Of a stretch of 38,368 nt of DNA, positions 1-7,769 are shown piece after piece. The stretch is from Frigoribacterium sp. MEB024 (GTDB lineage: Bacteria; Actinomycetota; Actinomycetes; Actinomycetales; Microbacteriaceae): positions 1 to 38,368 of the forward strand of contig NZ_JXQZ01000004.1 in assembly GCF_000878135.1 (NCBI RefSeq), in the 5' to 3' direction. Made by a program: the position numbers and the translations under genes. Numbering within the stretch: position 1 is the stretch's first letter; each line of letters starts with the position of its first letter. The notes below the pieces were generated by a model. That model had not been told where the DNA came from. It saw only the letters and a program-made list of their open reading frames with translations, and did no database searches.

Positions 1-1
1 G

Positions 2-1129
2 CCGCCTCCGAGTGGCGACCGCGAACCCACCTTCACCGAGATCCTCGGCGTCGTCCCGTCGTCCTCCGCCGAGGACGTCCTGACCGTGGACGCTCGGCAC
101 GAGCCCGAGCCCGAGCACGCCGTGCCCTCGGCGGAGGTCCCGGCCGCGTGGTCCCTGTCCGGCTCGGGCGAGGTGCCCCTGCTCGACGTCGAGCCGTCGC
201 CCGGCGTCGAGTCGTCGTCCGACGTCGAGCGGTCGTCCGACGACGTCGAGGACGACGACGAGGGCCTGGACGATGCAGCCGAGGTGACGACCGCGACCGC
301 CTTGTTCGCGCCTCCTCGGTCCGCCCGCGACGAGGCCCTCGACGAGGCCCGCGACGCCGCCGACGCCCCGGCCGTCGCCACGCCGGTGCTGCCCGGCGTC
401 TCGATGAGCACCACCGCCGCTCCGGAGGGCGAGCGGCCGCGCCGTGAGGTCGGAGGAGCCGGCGTCTTCGTGCCGCAGACCCGTCCGGTGGACGAGAAGC
501 CTGCCACGACACCCCGCGGGCCGGGCCTGGCCGACTGGGTCCGCGGACACCGGACGCTGGCCGCCGTCGGCGCCGGCCTCGTGATCGTGCTGTTGCTGGT
601 CGCGTTGTTCTTCATCTCGCGCTCGCTCTTCGCGTCGACCGACGACCTGGGCTCCGACCCGTCCGTGGCGGCGGAGCCGACCGGGACCCGCACCGTGACC
701 GCCGCCCCCGCGGCACCCGCCGCCGAGGTCGTTCCGACCGGCCCGCTGGCGGCCGGCACCCACTCGTACACCGACCTCCAGGGCGGCGAGTGCTTCTCGA
801 GCTTCGAGTCGGCCTGGCAGCAGGACTACGAGGTCTCCGACTGTGCTCAGCCGCACGTGGCTCAGCTGACCCGCCTCGGCAGCCTCGACGGCGACGCGTC
901 GGCCGCGTATCCCGGGACCGACGTGCTGCAGAGCCAGATGAACCTGCTCTGCACGGGCTCGGACGCCCTCGACCGCCAGGCCGCCGCGGCCTATCCCGAC
1001 GTGCAGCTGCTCGCGAGCTTCCCCGCAGACGCCGACGCCTGGGCGGCCGGCGACCGCACGTATTCGTGCTTCGTCAACCGCAGCGGCGGAGAGGCCCTGA
1101 CGACGAGCCTCGTCGCGGTGGCGGGCTGA
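2..1129 (+). CDS. Septum-formation-domain membrane protein, 5' partial
   Basis: The reading frame is open from base 2 of the window, so the start codon lies outside; the first GTG at 86 is not needed. Three parts are visible: a long acidic Asp/Glu/Ser/Val-rich, probably disordered cytoplasmic region; one transmembrane segment (about bases 550-630, VIVLLLVALFFI); and, after an Ala/Pro linker, an extracytoplasmic domain with GGECFSSF, VSDCAQPHVAQ, a CTG and GDRTYSCFVNRS. The Cys-x-QPH pattern, the four spaced cysteines and the late W-x-x-GDR-x-x-x-C match the actinobacterial septum-formation domain family (Pfam Septum_form). That family is found in membrane-anchored proteins of cell division or envelope context, and its molecular role is not established. 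The acidic N-terminal region is low complexity. The family call is fairly sure; the function is inference. Confidence 0.7.
   Translation, partial: PPPSGDREPTFTEILGVVPSSSAEDVLTVDARHEPEPEHAVPSAEVPAAWSLSGSGEVPLLDVEPSPGVESSSDVERSSDDVEDDDEGLDDAAEVTTATALFAPPRSARDEALDEARDAADAPAVATPVLPGVSMSTTAAPEGERPRREVGGAGVFVPQTRPVDEKPATTPRGPGLADWVRGHRTLAAVGAGLVIVLLLVALFFISRSLFASTDDLGSDPSVAAEPTGTRTVTAAPAAPAAEVVPTGPLAAGTHSYTDLQGGECFSSFESAWQQDYEVSDCAQPHVAQLTRLGSLDGDASAAYPGTDVLQSQMNLLCTGSDALDRQAAAAYPDVQLLASFPADADAWAAGDRTYSCFVNRSGGEALTTSLVAVAG
307..316 (-). repeat. Copy of interspersed AGGAGGCGCG decamer
   Basis: This is the first exact copy of a decamer that recurs through the window (see the finding on the repeat). 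Here it lies inside the partial septum-domain gene, in its disordered coding region. Confidence 0.6.
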
Positions 1130-1160
1130 CGGGTCGACCCGCCCCGCGCCTCCTGGGGTG

Positions 1161-1973
1161 CTAGGCCTCGGATGGCACCACGTCGGACTCGACGGGTTCG
1201 CTGCGCACCAGCTCGTGCACCCCGGCCAGGATCTCGTTGGGCCGGAACGGGTAGCGGTCGATCTCGGCCTGGTCGCTGATGCCCGTCATCACGAGGATCG
1301 TGTGCAGTCCGGCCTCGATGCCGGCCATGATGTCGGTGTCCATCCGGTCACCGATCATGGCGGTGTTCTCGCTGTGGGCGCCGATGCGGTTCATCGCCGA
1401 GCGGAACATCATCGGGTTGGGCTTGCCGACCACGTAGGGCTCTTTGTTGGTGGCCTTCGAGATCATGGCGGCGATCGCGCCCGTCGCGGGCAGCACGCCG
1501 TCGGCGCTGGGCCCGGTCGCGTCGGGGTTCGTCACGATGAACCGCGCGCCGCCGAGGATCAGTCGGACGGCCTTGGTGATCGAGTCGAACGAGTAGTTGC
1601 GGGTCTCGCCCACGACGACGTAGTCGGGGTTCGTCTCGGTCATGATGAAGCCGGCCTCGTGCAGGGCGGTCGTCATGCCGGCCTCGCCGATGACGAAGGC
1701 CGAGCCGCCGGGCATCTGCGAGCGGCAGAAGTCGGCCGTGGCGAGCGCGCTCGTCCAGATGCGCTCTTCGGGCACGTGCAGCCCCGAGGCGCGCAACCGC
1801 GCGGCGAGGTCGCGGGGCGTGAAGATCGAGTTGTTGGTGAGCACGAGGTAGGGCGTGCCTTCGTCCTGCCATTGCTGGATCAGCTCGGCGGCACCGGGCA
1901 GTGCGTGGTTCTCGTGGACGAGCACGCCGTCCATGTCGGTCAGCCAGCACTCGACGTCTTCTCGTGAACCCAT
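1161..1973 (-). CDS. HAD-IIA family sugar-phosphatase-like hydrolase
   Basis: This 270-residue protein has the full haloacid dehalogenase set. Motif I is LTDMDGVLV, with nucleophile Asp13 and acid/base Asp15. Motif II is VLTNNS (Thr46). The motif III lysine lies in VGKPNPMMFRSA, and motif IV is MIGDRMDTDI. The cap between motifs II and III and the GKPNP signature place it in subclass IIA (NagD / phosphoglycolate-phosphatase-like / p-nitrophenylphosphatase group), cytosolic Mg-dependent phosphatases whose substrates cannot be read from sequence. The ATG at 1973 is supported by a TAAGGT -10 box six bases upstream, giving a leaderless message divergent from the methyltransferase gene. Most such proteins are housekeeping phosphatases. 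The substrate is unknown, so I give no symbol. Confidence 0.88.
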   Translation of the reverse strand: MGSREDVECWLTDMDGVLVHENHALPGAAELIQQWQDEGTPYLVLTNNSIFTPRDLAARLRASGLHVPEERIWTSALATADFCRSQMPGGSAFVIGEAGMTTALHEAGFIMTETNPDYVVVGETRNYSFDSITKAVRLILGGARFIVTNPDATGPSADGVLPATGAIAAMISKATNKEPYVVGKPNPMMFRSAMNRIGAHSENTAMIGDRMDTDIMAGIEAGLHTILVMTGISDQAEIDRYPFRPNEILAGVHELVRSEPVESDVVPSEA

Positions 1974-1979
1974 GCGGTC

Positions 1980-1985
1980 ACCTTA
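1980..1985 (-). promoter_or_regulatory. -10 box (TAAGGT) of leaderless HAD gene
   Basis: On the minus strand TAAGGT is followed by exactly six bases and then the ATG at 1973, so the transcript should begin at or within a base of the start codon. No Shine-Dalgarno sequence is present. Confidence 0.6.
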
Positions 1986-2037
1986 GCGAGGTGCTCTGCG
2001 AGCCGAGGAGGCGCGGGTCGGGTCCGTGGAGAACACC

Positions 2038-2043
2038 TACCCT
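2038..2043 (+). promoter_or_regulatory. -10 box (TACCCT) of leaderless TrmH-family gene
   Basis: TACCCT is followed by six bases and a GTG at 2050. This spacing argues for GTG 2050 rather than the in-frame GTG at 2026, which lies upstream of the -10 box and would not be in the transcript. Confidence 0.6.
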
Positions 2044-2049
2044 GGTCGG

Positions 2050-2742
2050 GTGCCCCAGGACGACGACCTACCCCCGCTCGAGCCCGAGGGGCTCGCCCGC
2101 CCCGACCGCCCGGACGACCCCGAACCGACCGTCGAGCCCGAGCACGGCGTCGGTCCCTGGCCCGGTGGCGAGGCCGACCGGCCGGACGGCGACCACTGGG
2201 ACCCCGAGCTGCTCCGCATGGGCGACCGTCGCAACGTCGTCGACCGCTACCGGTACTGGACGATGGAGGCGATCGTCGCCGACATCGACGCGCACCGGCA
2301 CCCCTTCCACGTCGCCGTCGAGAACTGGCAACACGACATGAACATCGGGTCGATCGTCCGCAGCGCGAACGCCTTCGCCGCCGACACGGTGCACATCATC
2401 GGCCGACGGCGGTGGAACAAGCGCGGAGCGATGGTCACCGACCGGTACCAGCACGTGCTGCACCACCCCGACGTCGAGACGTTCCTGGCCTGGGCGCGCG
2501 AGCAGTGCCTCCCCGTCCTCGCGGTCGACAACGTCGAGGGCTCGGTGCCGATCGAGACCTTCGACCTGCCCGAGCGGTGCGTGCTGCTCTTCGGCCAAGA
2601 GGGACCCGGTCTCTCGGCCGAGGCGATCGCGGGCTCGGAGGCGGTGCTCGAGATCTCGCAGTTCGGCTCGACCCGCAGCATCAACGCGAGCGCGGCGGCG
2701 GCCGTCGTGATGCACGCCTGGGTGGTGCGGCACCGCTTCTGA
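2050..2742 (+). CDS. TrmH/SpoU-family RNA 2'-O-methyltransferase
   Basis: This is a 230-residue protein from the preferred GTG at 2050. A GTG at 2026 would add eight residues. After an acidic, Pro-rich N-terminal extension it carries the three SPOUT (trefoil-knot) motifs: motif 1 NIGSIVRSANAF, motif 2 VLLFGQEGPGLS, and motif 3 LEISQFGSTRSINASAAAAV. These bind S-adenosylmethionine in the knot and supply the catalytic arginine (motif 1). The family methylates ribose 2'-OH groups in tRNA or rRNA in the cytosol; which nucleotide this one modifies cannot be told. It is divergent from the HAD gene, and both seem leaderless. The class call is secure. Confidence 0.9.
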   Translation: MPQDDDLPPLEPEGLARPDRPDDPEPTVEPEHGVGPWPGGEADRPDGDHWDPELLRMGDRRNVVDRYRYWTMEAIVADIDAHRHPFHVAVENWQHDMNIGSIVRSANAFAADTVHIIGRRRWNKRGAMVTDRYQHVLHHPDVETFLAWAREQCLPVLAVDNVEGSVPIETFDLPERCVLLFGQEGPGLSAEAIAGSEAVLEISQFGSTRSINASAAAAVVMHAWVVRHRF

Positions 2743-2758
2743 TCCCTGCCCGGTCGCG

Positions 2759-2788
2759 TTGACGCGTCCGACATGTCACATATAAACT
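2759..2788 (+). promoter_or_regulatory. Strong sigma-70-type promoter of exopolysaccharide operon
   Basis: TTGACG (2759-2764) is followed either by TAAACT (2783-2788, 18-bp spacer) or TATAAA (2781-2786, 16-bp spacer). It is one of the few A/T-rich patches in the window and close to consensus. The start would be near 2795, leaving a leader of about 55 nt before the GTG at 2850. TGAC and GTCA half-sites flank the spacer (2760-2763 and 2775-2778), which could be an operator. Confidence 0.7.
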
Positions 2789-2849
2789 CTGGACCGTCGG
2801 CGGCCGGAGGGGGCGTCGGTTGTGACACGACCAGAAGCGAGGGCGCCCC

Positions 2850-3950
2850 GTGCCGCCGATTCCCACGCGACCCGCGTCCGACCCGACGCGGGTGTGCTTC
2901 GTCGCCGCCCCGTTGATGGCCCGCAGTGGCGTCTACCGCTCGACGCACGATCTCGTCGTCGAGGCCCGATCGCGGGGGCTCGACTGGCGGGCCGTGCTCG
3001 GCACGCGTCCCACGGCGCAGGGCCGACGAACCGAGACGCCGGGCGTCCGGGAGGTGACGATCACGCGGCACGGTCGCGCCGTCGTCGACGAGGTGCGCGA
3101 GGTGCTCGACGACGTGCCCGAGGTGGCGCGGGCCGACGTCGTCGTCACGCTCGTGACCCAGAGCGACGTCGCCTGGTCGCGGTCGACCGCCCGGCGGGGC
3201 CGGCTCTGGGTGGCCTGGGTGCGCGGCCTGCCGTGGCCCGCGCCGGGTGAGCAGTCGACGGCGCGGCGGGTGGCCCTCCGGTTGGTCGAGTCGGCCGCGC
3301 TCCGCCGAGCCGACGACGTGTGGGCGACGACCGAGGTCCTCGGGGCCGACGTCGCGCGCGTCCGACGGCCCCATCTCGTGCCCGCGGGCATCCGTCTGCC
3401 CGCCCGCACGTCCTTCGGCGAACGGTCGGTGCCCATGGTCTGGGCCGCCCGCCTCGACGTCGACAAGCGCCCTCGGGCCTTCGTGGACATCGCCGAGAGG
3501 TCCGGGGTGCCGGGGCGCCTGCACGGCCAGGGGCCGCTCGAAGCGGGGCTGCGCTCCGAGCTGCCCCCGATCGTGTCGATGCCCGGCTGGACGGACGCGT
3601 CCGAGCTCTGGGACGGCGCGGGGTTCTTCGTCGGGACGGCCTCGCGCGAGGCGTTCGGTCGCAGTGCCGTCGAGGCCGCGGCGACGGGCCTGCCGATCGT
3701 TCTCGGCGACCGGTACGGGGCCGCCCCCCTGCTCGTGACCGACGCCGAGCTGCGCCGACGCTTCGTCCTGCCCACAGGCGAGACGGGCCGGTGGATCACG
3801 GCGGTGCGAGACCTCGCCGGCGACGCCGACCTGCGGCGACGGATGTCCGACCACGTGGCGGGCAACGCGTCGCGCTCGTCCGTCACCGCGTCGGTCGACG
3901 CCGTCCATGACCGCCTCGTCGAGCTCGGCGTCGGCGGGTCCGCACGATGA
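2850..3950 (+). CDS. Glycosyltransferase, GT4-like, first gene of EPS operon
   Basis: This 366-residue cytosolic protein has two Rossmann-like halves. The second half shows VWAARLDVDKRPRAFVDIAE (start of the nucleotide-sugar-binding domain), LHGQGPLEAGL, and TASREAFGRSAVEAAATGLP. In the last, two glutamates seven residues apart (E-x7-E) follow the GT4 retaining-glycosyltransferase pattern. The start is GTG 2850, preceded by a purine-rich stretch; no closer alternative keeps the N-terminal VCFVAAPLMARSGVYRS strand. It leads an operon with a second glycosyltransferase (4-bp overlap), a flippase and a polymerase, so it should add a sugar to the lipid-linked repeat unit. Donor and acceptor are unknown. 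The family is rather divergent, but the fold-level call is good. Confidence 0.8.
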   Translation: MPPIPTRPASDPTRVCFVAAPLMARSGVYRSTHDLVVEARSRGLDWRAVLGTRPTAQGRRTETPGVREVTITRHGRAVVDEVREVLDDVPEVARADVVVTLVTQSDVAWSRSTARRGRLWVAWVRGLPWPAPGEQSTARRVALRLVESAALRRADDVWATTEVLGADVARVRRPHLVPAGIRLPARTSFGERSVPMVWAARLDVDKRPRAFVDIAERSGVPGRLHGQGPLEAGLRSELPPIVSMPGWTDASELWDGAGFFVGTASREAFGRSAVEAAATGLPIVLGDRYGAAPLLVTDAELRRRFVLPTGETGRWITAVRDLAGDADLRRRMSDHVAGNASRSSVTASVDAVHDRLVELGVGGSAR

Positions 3951-5113
3951 ACCGCGCGGCAGCCGTCACGGCGGCGAGGCGTCGACCGCTCCGCGTGGTC
4001 CAGTACGGCGTGCACGATCCCTCGTACCCGCGCAACTCCCGGCTCCGCGCGGTCCTCGAGGGACAGCTGGGCGCCCGGGTGCGCGTCGTCCGGCGCTCGA
4101 GGGCGGGGGCCCGGCCCCTGCGGGCACTGCGCGACCTGCGTTCGCTGTGTCGCGCGGCGGCGGGGGCCGACCTCGTGGTGCTGTCGGAGTTCCGCAGCAG
4201 CCAGGCGCTCGTGGTGCGCGCGGTGGCGTCGCTCAGTCGCGCGCGCCTCCTGGTGGACTGCTTCGTCCTGTCGCACGAGACGGCCGTCGGTGACTGGGGG
4301 CGTCCGTCACCGCGTTCGCCCGGGGCCCTGCGGCTCGCGGTGCTCGACGCGCTCGCCGTGCACTGCGCCCACCTCGTCCTCACCGACACCGAGCCGCGGG
4401 CGGCCGAGCTCGTCCGTCGGCACCGTCCCGCCGCCGTCGTGCTGCCCCTCGCCGTCGGGGCGCCGGGGTGGGCCCGATGGCAGCCCCCGCCGGAGCCGCA
4501 CGACGACCTGCGCGTGCTCTACTACGGCGGCTACGTGCCCCTGCACGGGGTCGACCTGGTGGTCGACGCGCTCGCGGCGATCGACGGCCGCCGGGACGTC
4601 TCGATGGTCTTCGTCGGTGACGGACCCGATCGTGGACGCATCGAGGCCCGCGTCGCCGGGCTCGGACCCGGCGTCCGGTGCGAGTTCGTCGGCGCGGTGC
4701 CCGAGTCCGAGCTGAGGGGGTATGTCGCCCGTGCCGACGTCGTCCTCGGGGTGTTCGGCACGTCCGTCAAGGCCCGCGGCGTCGTCGCCAACAAGGTCTG
4801 GCAGGGACTCGCCTGCGGCCGCTCGGTGATCACGCAGCGGTCGTCCGCCCTGGCCCCCCTCGCCGCGGTGGTCGGCGGGTCGCTCGTCCAGACCGAGCCG
4901 GGGTGCGCCTCGTCGCTCGCTCAGGCGCTCGTCGACGTGCGCCCGTCGACCCCCTCCACCGACGTCGACGTGCACCGACGGCTCGACGAACTCGTCGCCG
5001 CATCGTGGCAGCCGCTCGCCGGACACCTCATGGCGCTGGTGCGGGGCGACCGCCGGGCTCGCCACGGGCGTGGTGCGAGGTCGGGCACGGGCCGCGATCG
5101 CGAGGGCCGATGA
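3947..5113 (+). CDS. Glycosyltransferase, GT4-like, second gene of EPS operon
   Basis: This 388-residue protein begins at ATG 3947, overlapping the previous stop by 4 bp. The C-terminal half has VLYYGGYVPLHGVDLVVDAL (typical first strand and helix of the GT-B donor domain), MVFVGDGPDRGRIEA, FVGAVPESELRGYVARADV and NKVWQGLACGRSVI. The order and spacing fit GT4 enzymes. The usual E-x7-E is not obvious: the equivalent region reads KARGVVANKVWQGLACG, so the donor-site carboxylate arrangement may be unusual. The last 25 residues are Arg/Gly/Ala-rich and likely disordered. Context says that it extends the exopolysaccharide repeat unit at the inner membrane face. Linkage and sugar are unknown. Confidence 0.8.
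   Translation: MNRAAAVTAARRRPLRVVQYGVHDPSYPRNSRLRAVLEGQLGARVRVVRRSRAGARPLRALRDLRSLCRAAAGADLVVLSEFRSSQALVVRAVASLSRARLLVDCFVLSHETAVGDWGRPSPRSPGALRLAVLDALAVHCAHLVLTDTEPRAAELVRRHRPAAVVLPLAVGAPGWARWQPPPEPHDDLRVLYYGGYVPLHGVDLVVDALAAIDGRRDVSMVFVGDGPDRGRIEARVAGLGPGVRCEFVGAVPESELRGYVARADVVLGVFGTSVKARGVVANKVWQGLACGRSVITQRSSALAPLAAVVGGSLVQTEPGCASSLAQALVDVRPSTPSTDVDVHRRLDELVAASWQPLAGHLMALVRGDRRARHGRGARSGTGRDREGR
4242..4251 (-). repeat. Copy of interspersed AGGAGGCGCG decamer
   Basis: This is an exact copy inside the second glycosyltransferase gene, read on the minus strand. Confidence 0.6.
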
Positions 5114-6414
5114 CCGGCACACGGGGTGTGGCGCGGGCGGCGCGACAGATGCGTCGGCTCGCGTTGCACGTGCTCGTCCCGGCCGTGGGGGCGGCCGCGC
5201 CCCTGGCCGTCGTCCCCGCCGTGACGTCGACGGCAGGTGCCGCGGGCTGGGCCGCGATCGCCGTCGGGCTCTCGGTCGGGGTGGCCGCAGCCGTCGTGGC
5301 CGAGCTCGGTTGGGGGATCGTCGGCCCCCAGCGCGTCGTCCGGCAGCCCGCCGCCCGGTCCCGGCTCTACGCTGCCGCCCTCGCCAGCAGGCTGGTCGCC
5401 GTCGTACTGACCACGCCGCTGGCGGCGGTCGTCACAGGCCTCGTCGTCGTGGAACACCGCCCGGCGGCGGTGCTCGTCGCGGTGGGGGTGTCGCTCGGGG
5501 CGCTCAGCCCGGCCTGGTTCTTCATCGGTCTCGGCCGGCCGGTCGTCGTGCTGCTGGCCGAGACGTCTCCTCGGGTGGTTACGTCGCTGGCGTCGGCCGT
5601 CGCGATCGTCCACGGCGCCCCCCTCGAGGTGTACGGCTCCGGGCTGATCGTCTCGGTCGTCGCGGCGCTCGCGCTCGCGAGTCTGCTCGACGACGCCGCG
5701 CGTCCACCTCGCCGACGGGACTTCGCCGGAGTCCCGGCCACCTTGCGCGAGCAACGCGTCCTGGTGCTGGGGCGGGCCGTCACCACCACCTACAAGTCGT
5801 TGCCCTCCGCGATGTTGGGCGGTGTCGCCCCCGGCGCGGTGGCCGGCTTCGCGGCCGTCGACCGTCCACTGCGCATGGGGCTGCAGGTCGTCTCGGCCGT
5901 GCCCGACCGTCTGCAGACCTGGGTCGGGCACCCGTCGCCCGGCCTCGCCCGCCGACGCAGCCTCTGGTCCCTGCTCGCCAACGCCGTGCTCGGGCTCGTC
6001 GTGGGCGTCGCCTTCGCCACCCTCATGCCCTCGGTCGGTCGGCTGCTCTTCACCGGCGCGGTCGACGTCCCGCCGACGCTCGCCGTGTGGGGTGGAGTCC
6101 TCGCGGGGGTCGTCTGCGCCTCCCGGGGGGCCGGCCTCGCACTGGTCAGCGCCGGCCGCCCCGGGTGCACGACCCTCGCCGCGTCCTGCTCGGCCGCCGT
6201 CGGCGTGCCCGGGCTGCTGGTCCTGGGGGAGCGCGCCGGTGCCGCGGGGGCACTCGCCGCGCTCGCCGCCGCCGAGACCGTCGGCCTCGTCGTGCAACTC
6301 GTCGCCGTCGCCCACCGCCGCGGCGGCCACGGCCCCGGCAGCCACGGCCCCGGCAGCCACGGCCACGTCCGGGGCAGCCACGGGCGGCCCGACGACCTGG
6401 TGCCGCCGACGTGA
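5110..6414 (+). CDS. Wzx-like polysaccharide flippase (MOP superfamily)
   Basis: This 434-residue, very hydrophobic protein has about 12 predicted membrane segments, starting near residue 17 (LHVLVPAVGAAAPLAVVPAV). ATG 5110 overlaps the upstream stop as ATGA. The conserved-looking mid part is RAVTTTYKSLPSAMLGGVAP, followed by GFAAVDRPLRMGLQVVSAVPDRLQTWVG. This resembles RfbX/Wzx-type transporters, where this region links the two six-helix halves. Its position between glycosyltransferases and a Wzy-like polymerase supports export of lipid-linked repeat units. The C-terminal tail after the last helix is a Gly/Ser/His repeat (GPGSHGPGSHG) from a 15-bp tandem duplication at 6331-6360. Sequence similarity to characterised flippases is weak by eye, so the call rests on topology and context. 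Confidence 0.75.
   Translation: MTGTRGVARAARQMRRLALHVLVPAVGAAAPLAVVPAVTSTAGAAGWAAIAVGLSVGVAAAVVAELGWGIVGPQRVVRQPAARSRLYAAALASRLVAVVLTTPLAAVVTGLVVVEHRPAAVLVAVGVSLGALSPAWFFIGLGRPVVVLLAETSPRVVTSLASAVAIVHGAPLEVYGSGLIVSVVAALALASLLDDAARPPRRRDFAGVPATLREQRVLVLGRAVTTTYKSLPSAMLGGVAPGAVAGFAAVDRPLRMGLQVVSAVPDRLQTWVGHPSPGLARRRSLWSLLANAVLGLVVGVAFATLMPSVGRLLFTGAVDVPPTLAVWGGVLAGVVCASRGAGLALVSAGRPGCTTLAASCSAAVGVPGLLVLGERAGAAGALAALAAAETVGLVVQLVAVAHRRGGHGPGSHGPGSHGHVRGSHGRPDDLVPPT
6331..6360 (+). repeat. 15-bp tandem duplication in flippase C-terminal tail
   Basis: GGCCCCGGCAGCCAC is present twice in direct tandem (6331-6345 and 6346-6360), followed by degenerate versions to about 6390. It is in frame and encodes a His/Gly/Ser-rich tail. 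Confidence 0.85.
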
Positions 6415-7769
6415 CCGTCCTGCTCGGTGTCCTTGCCGCACTCCTCGCCGTCGCCGTCGGTGGGCTGCTCGTGCCCGCCGACCGTCGTCGCGGCGTCGCC
6501 CTCGTCGTCGCGTTCGCCCTGCTGACGGCGGCCGGTTCGCTGACGGTCCCGACCGACGTCCGGGGCGCGGCGGTCGCCGTGGCAGCCGGGGTGACCGCGG
6601 CGGCGCTGCTCTCGCCTCGTGACTGGCCCGTCGAACGGGCACGAGCCTCGACGTGGACCCTGGCCTGGTTCGCCTGGGCCGTCGGCTGCGTGGTCGCCAT
6701 CGCACCGTCGACCATCGTCTTCATGGCGCAGCTCGCCGTCGTGGGGCTGACGCTGTCGTGGGCGGTCGCCACGTCGTCCCGTGCCGACGTCCGGGTGTTC
6801 CTGCGCGGGCTCGTCGGCATCGGGGTCGCCCAGGTCGTCCTCGGCGTCGTCGAGCTGACGGTCATCCACCGGCCCGTGCCGTGGGGCCACAAGGTGCTCG
6901 CGACCGGCCGGTCGTTCGTCAGCGACAACAAGGTGCTGCCGGGTGACCTGATGCGGGTCGAGGGGTCGGTGGGCCATCCCATCCCGTACGCGGTCCTGCT
7001 CGCGGTCTGTCTCGTCGTCGTCGTGGTGGCCGAGCGCGGCGTCTTCTCGAACGCGGCGAGGTGGGCGGTCGTGCCCGTGCTGTCGACGGGCATCCTGCTG
7101 TCGGGCAGCCGCAGCGTGCTGACGGCGGTTCTGCTGGCGCTCGGCTACGTGGTGCTGACGACCGACCTGCGCCACCGGGCGGTCAAGATCGTGTCGTCGG
7201 TCTCGGTGGTGGTCGTGGCCGGCGCGCTGCTCGCCTCCGAGGTCGTGTCGGCCGTCGCGGTCCTGGTCGCGTCGGGCTCGTACGAGAACCGCGTCGGCGC
7301 GCTGCGGGCCGTTCCGGGGTTGGTGGCCCGACCGCCGACCGAGTCGCTCGTCGGCAGCGGCTTCGGCAGTGAGCCCGAGCTCTACGCCCGGGGGTTGCTG
7401 CCGCAGGAGGGCTTCACGGTGGTCGACAACCAGCTCGTGACGACCCTCGCGACGTTCGGCCTGATCGGACTCGTCCTCGTGGTCGGCGTCTTCGTCGTCG
7501 GTCTGACGAGGACCTCGAGGACGGGGACGGCGGTGACGATCGTCATGGCGACCGTGCTCTTCTCCTTCGACTACCTCGTGTGGTTCTCGATGTCGGGGCT
7601 CGCCTTCGCGTTCTGTGCCCTCGCCCGCACGGACGGCGCCCGTTCCGACGACGTCCGGCCCCACGGCGCCCGTTCGGACGACGTCGGGCACGACGACGTC
7701 CGGCCCGACCGCGTCGAGTCGTCGACGCTCAGCCGACGACGGGGCCGAGGTAGCGGCTCACCAGCGTGA
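6411..7769 (+). CDS. Wzy/O-antigen-ligase-like polysaccharide polymerase
   Basis: This 452-residue polytopic membrane protein starts at GTG 6411, overlapping the flippase stop (GTGA). It has about 10-11 hydrophobic segments. A long polar loop contains VEGSVGHPIPYAVLLAVC, then VLSTGILLSGSRSVLTAVLL, the usual hallmark of O-antigen ligase/polymerase family proteins (PF04932-like), and later GSGFGSEPELYARGLL and DNQLVTTLATFGLIGLVL. It is expected to polymerise repeat units on the outer face of the membrane after flipping. The C-terminus is a hydrophilic tail built from a 30-bp repeat (7635-7709). Its last 41 bp overlap the 3' end of the oppositely transcribed phosphatase gene. Confidence 0.82.
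   Translation: MTVLLGVLAALLAVAVGGLLVPADRRRGVALVVAFALLTAAGSLTVPTDVRGAAVAVAAGVTAAALLSPRDWPVERARASTWTLAWFAWAVGCVVAIAPSTIVFMAQLAVVGLTLSWAVATSSRADVRVFLRGLVGIGVAQVVLGVVELTVIHRPVPWGHKVLATGRSFVSDNKVLPGDLMRVEGSVGHPIPYAVLLAVCLVVVVVAERGVFSNAARWAVVPVLSTGILLSGSRSVLTAVLLALGYVVLTTDLRHRAVKIVSSVSVVVVAGALLASEVVSAVAVLVASGSYENRVGALRAVPGLVARPPTESLVGSGFGSEPELYARGLLPQEGFTVVDNQLVTTLATFGLIGLVLVVGVFVVGLTRTSRTGTAVTIVMATVLFSFDYLVWFSMSGLAFAFCALARTDGARSDDVRPHGARSDDVGHDDVRPDRVESSTLSRRRGRGSGSPA
7635..7709 (+). repeat. 30-bp tandem repeat encoding polymerase tail
   Basis: Two 30-bp units (7635-7664 and 7665-7694) differ at only a few bases. A partial third copy (7692-7709) follows. They encode the GARSDDVRPH / GARSDDVGHD decapeptide repeat at the cytoplasmic or extracellular end of the polymerase. 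Copy-number change would lengthen or shorten the tail by ten residues in frame. Confidence 0.8.

Noticed and set aside
1130-1160. CGGGTCGACCCG palindrome between the first two genes as a strong terminator
   Set aside because: The 12-bp self-complementary word leaves no proper loop. A longer GGCGGG/CCCGCC pairing is possible but weak, so I did not list it.
2026-2049. GTG 2026 as start of the TrmH-family gene
   Set aside because: It lies upstream of the TACCCT -10 box, which is placed exactly for a leaderless start at 2050; the added eight residues are not needed for the fold.
5790-7691. 633-codon minus-strand open frame opposite the flippase and polymerase genes
   Set aside because: Charged, repetitive translation with no domain; opposite clear membrane proteins. 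Not a gene.
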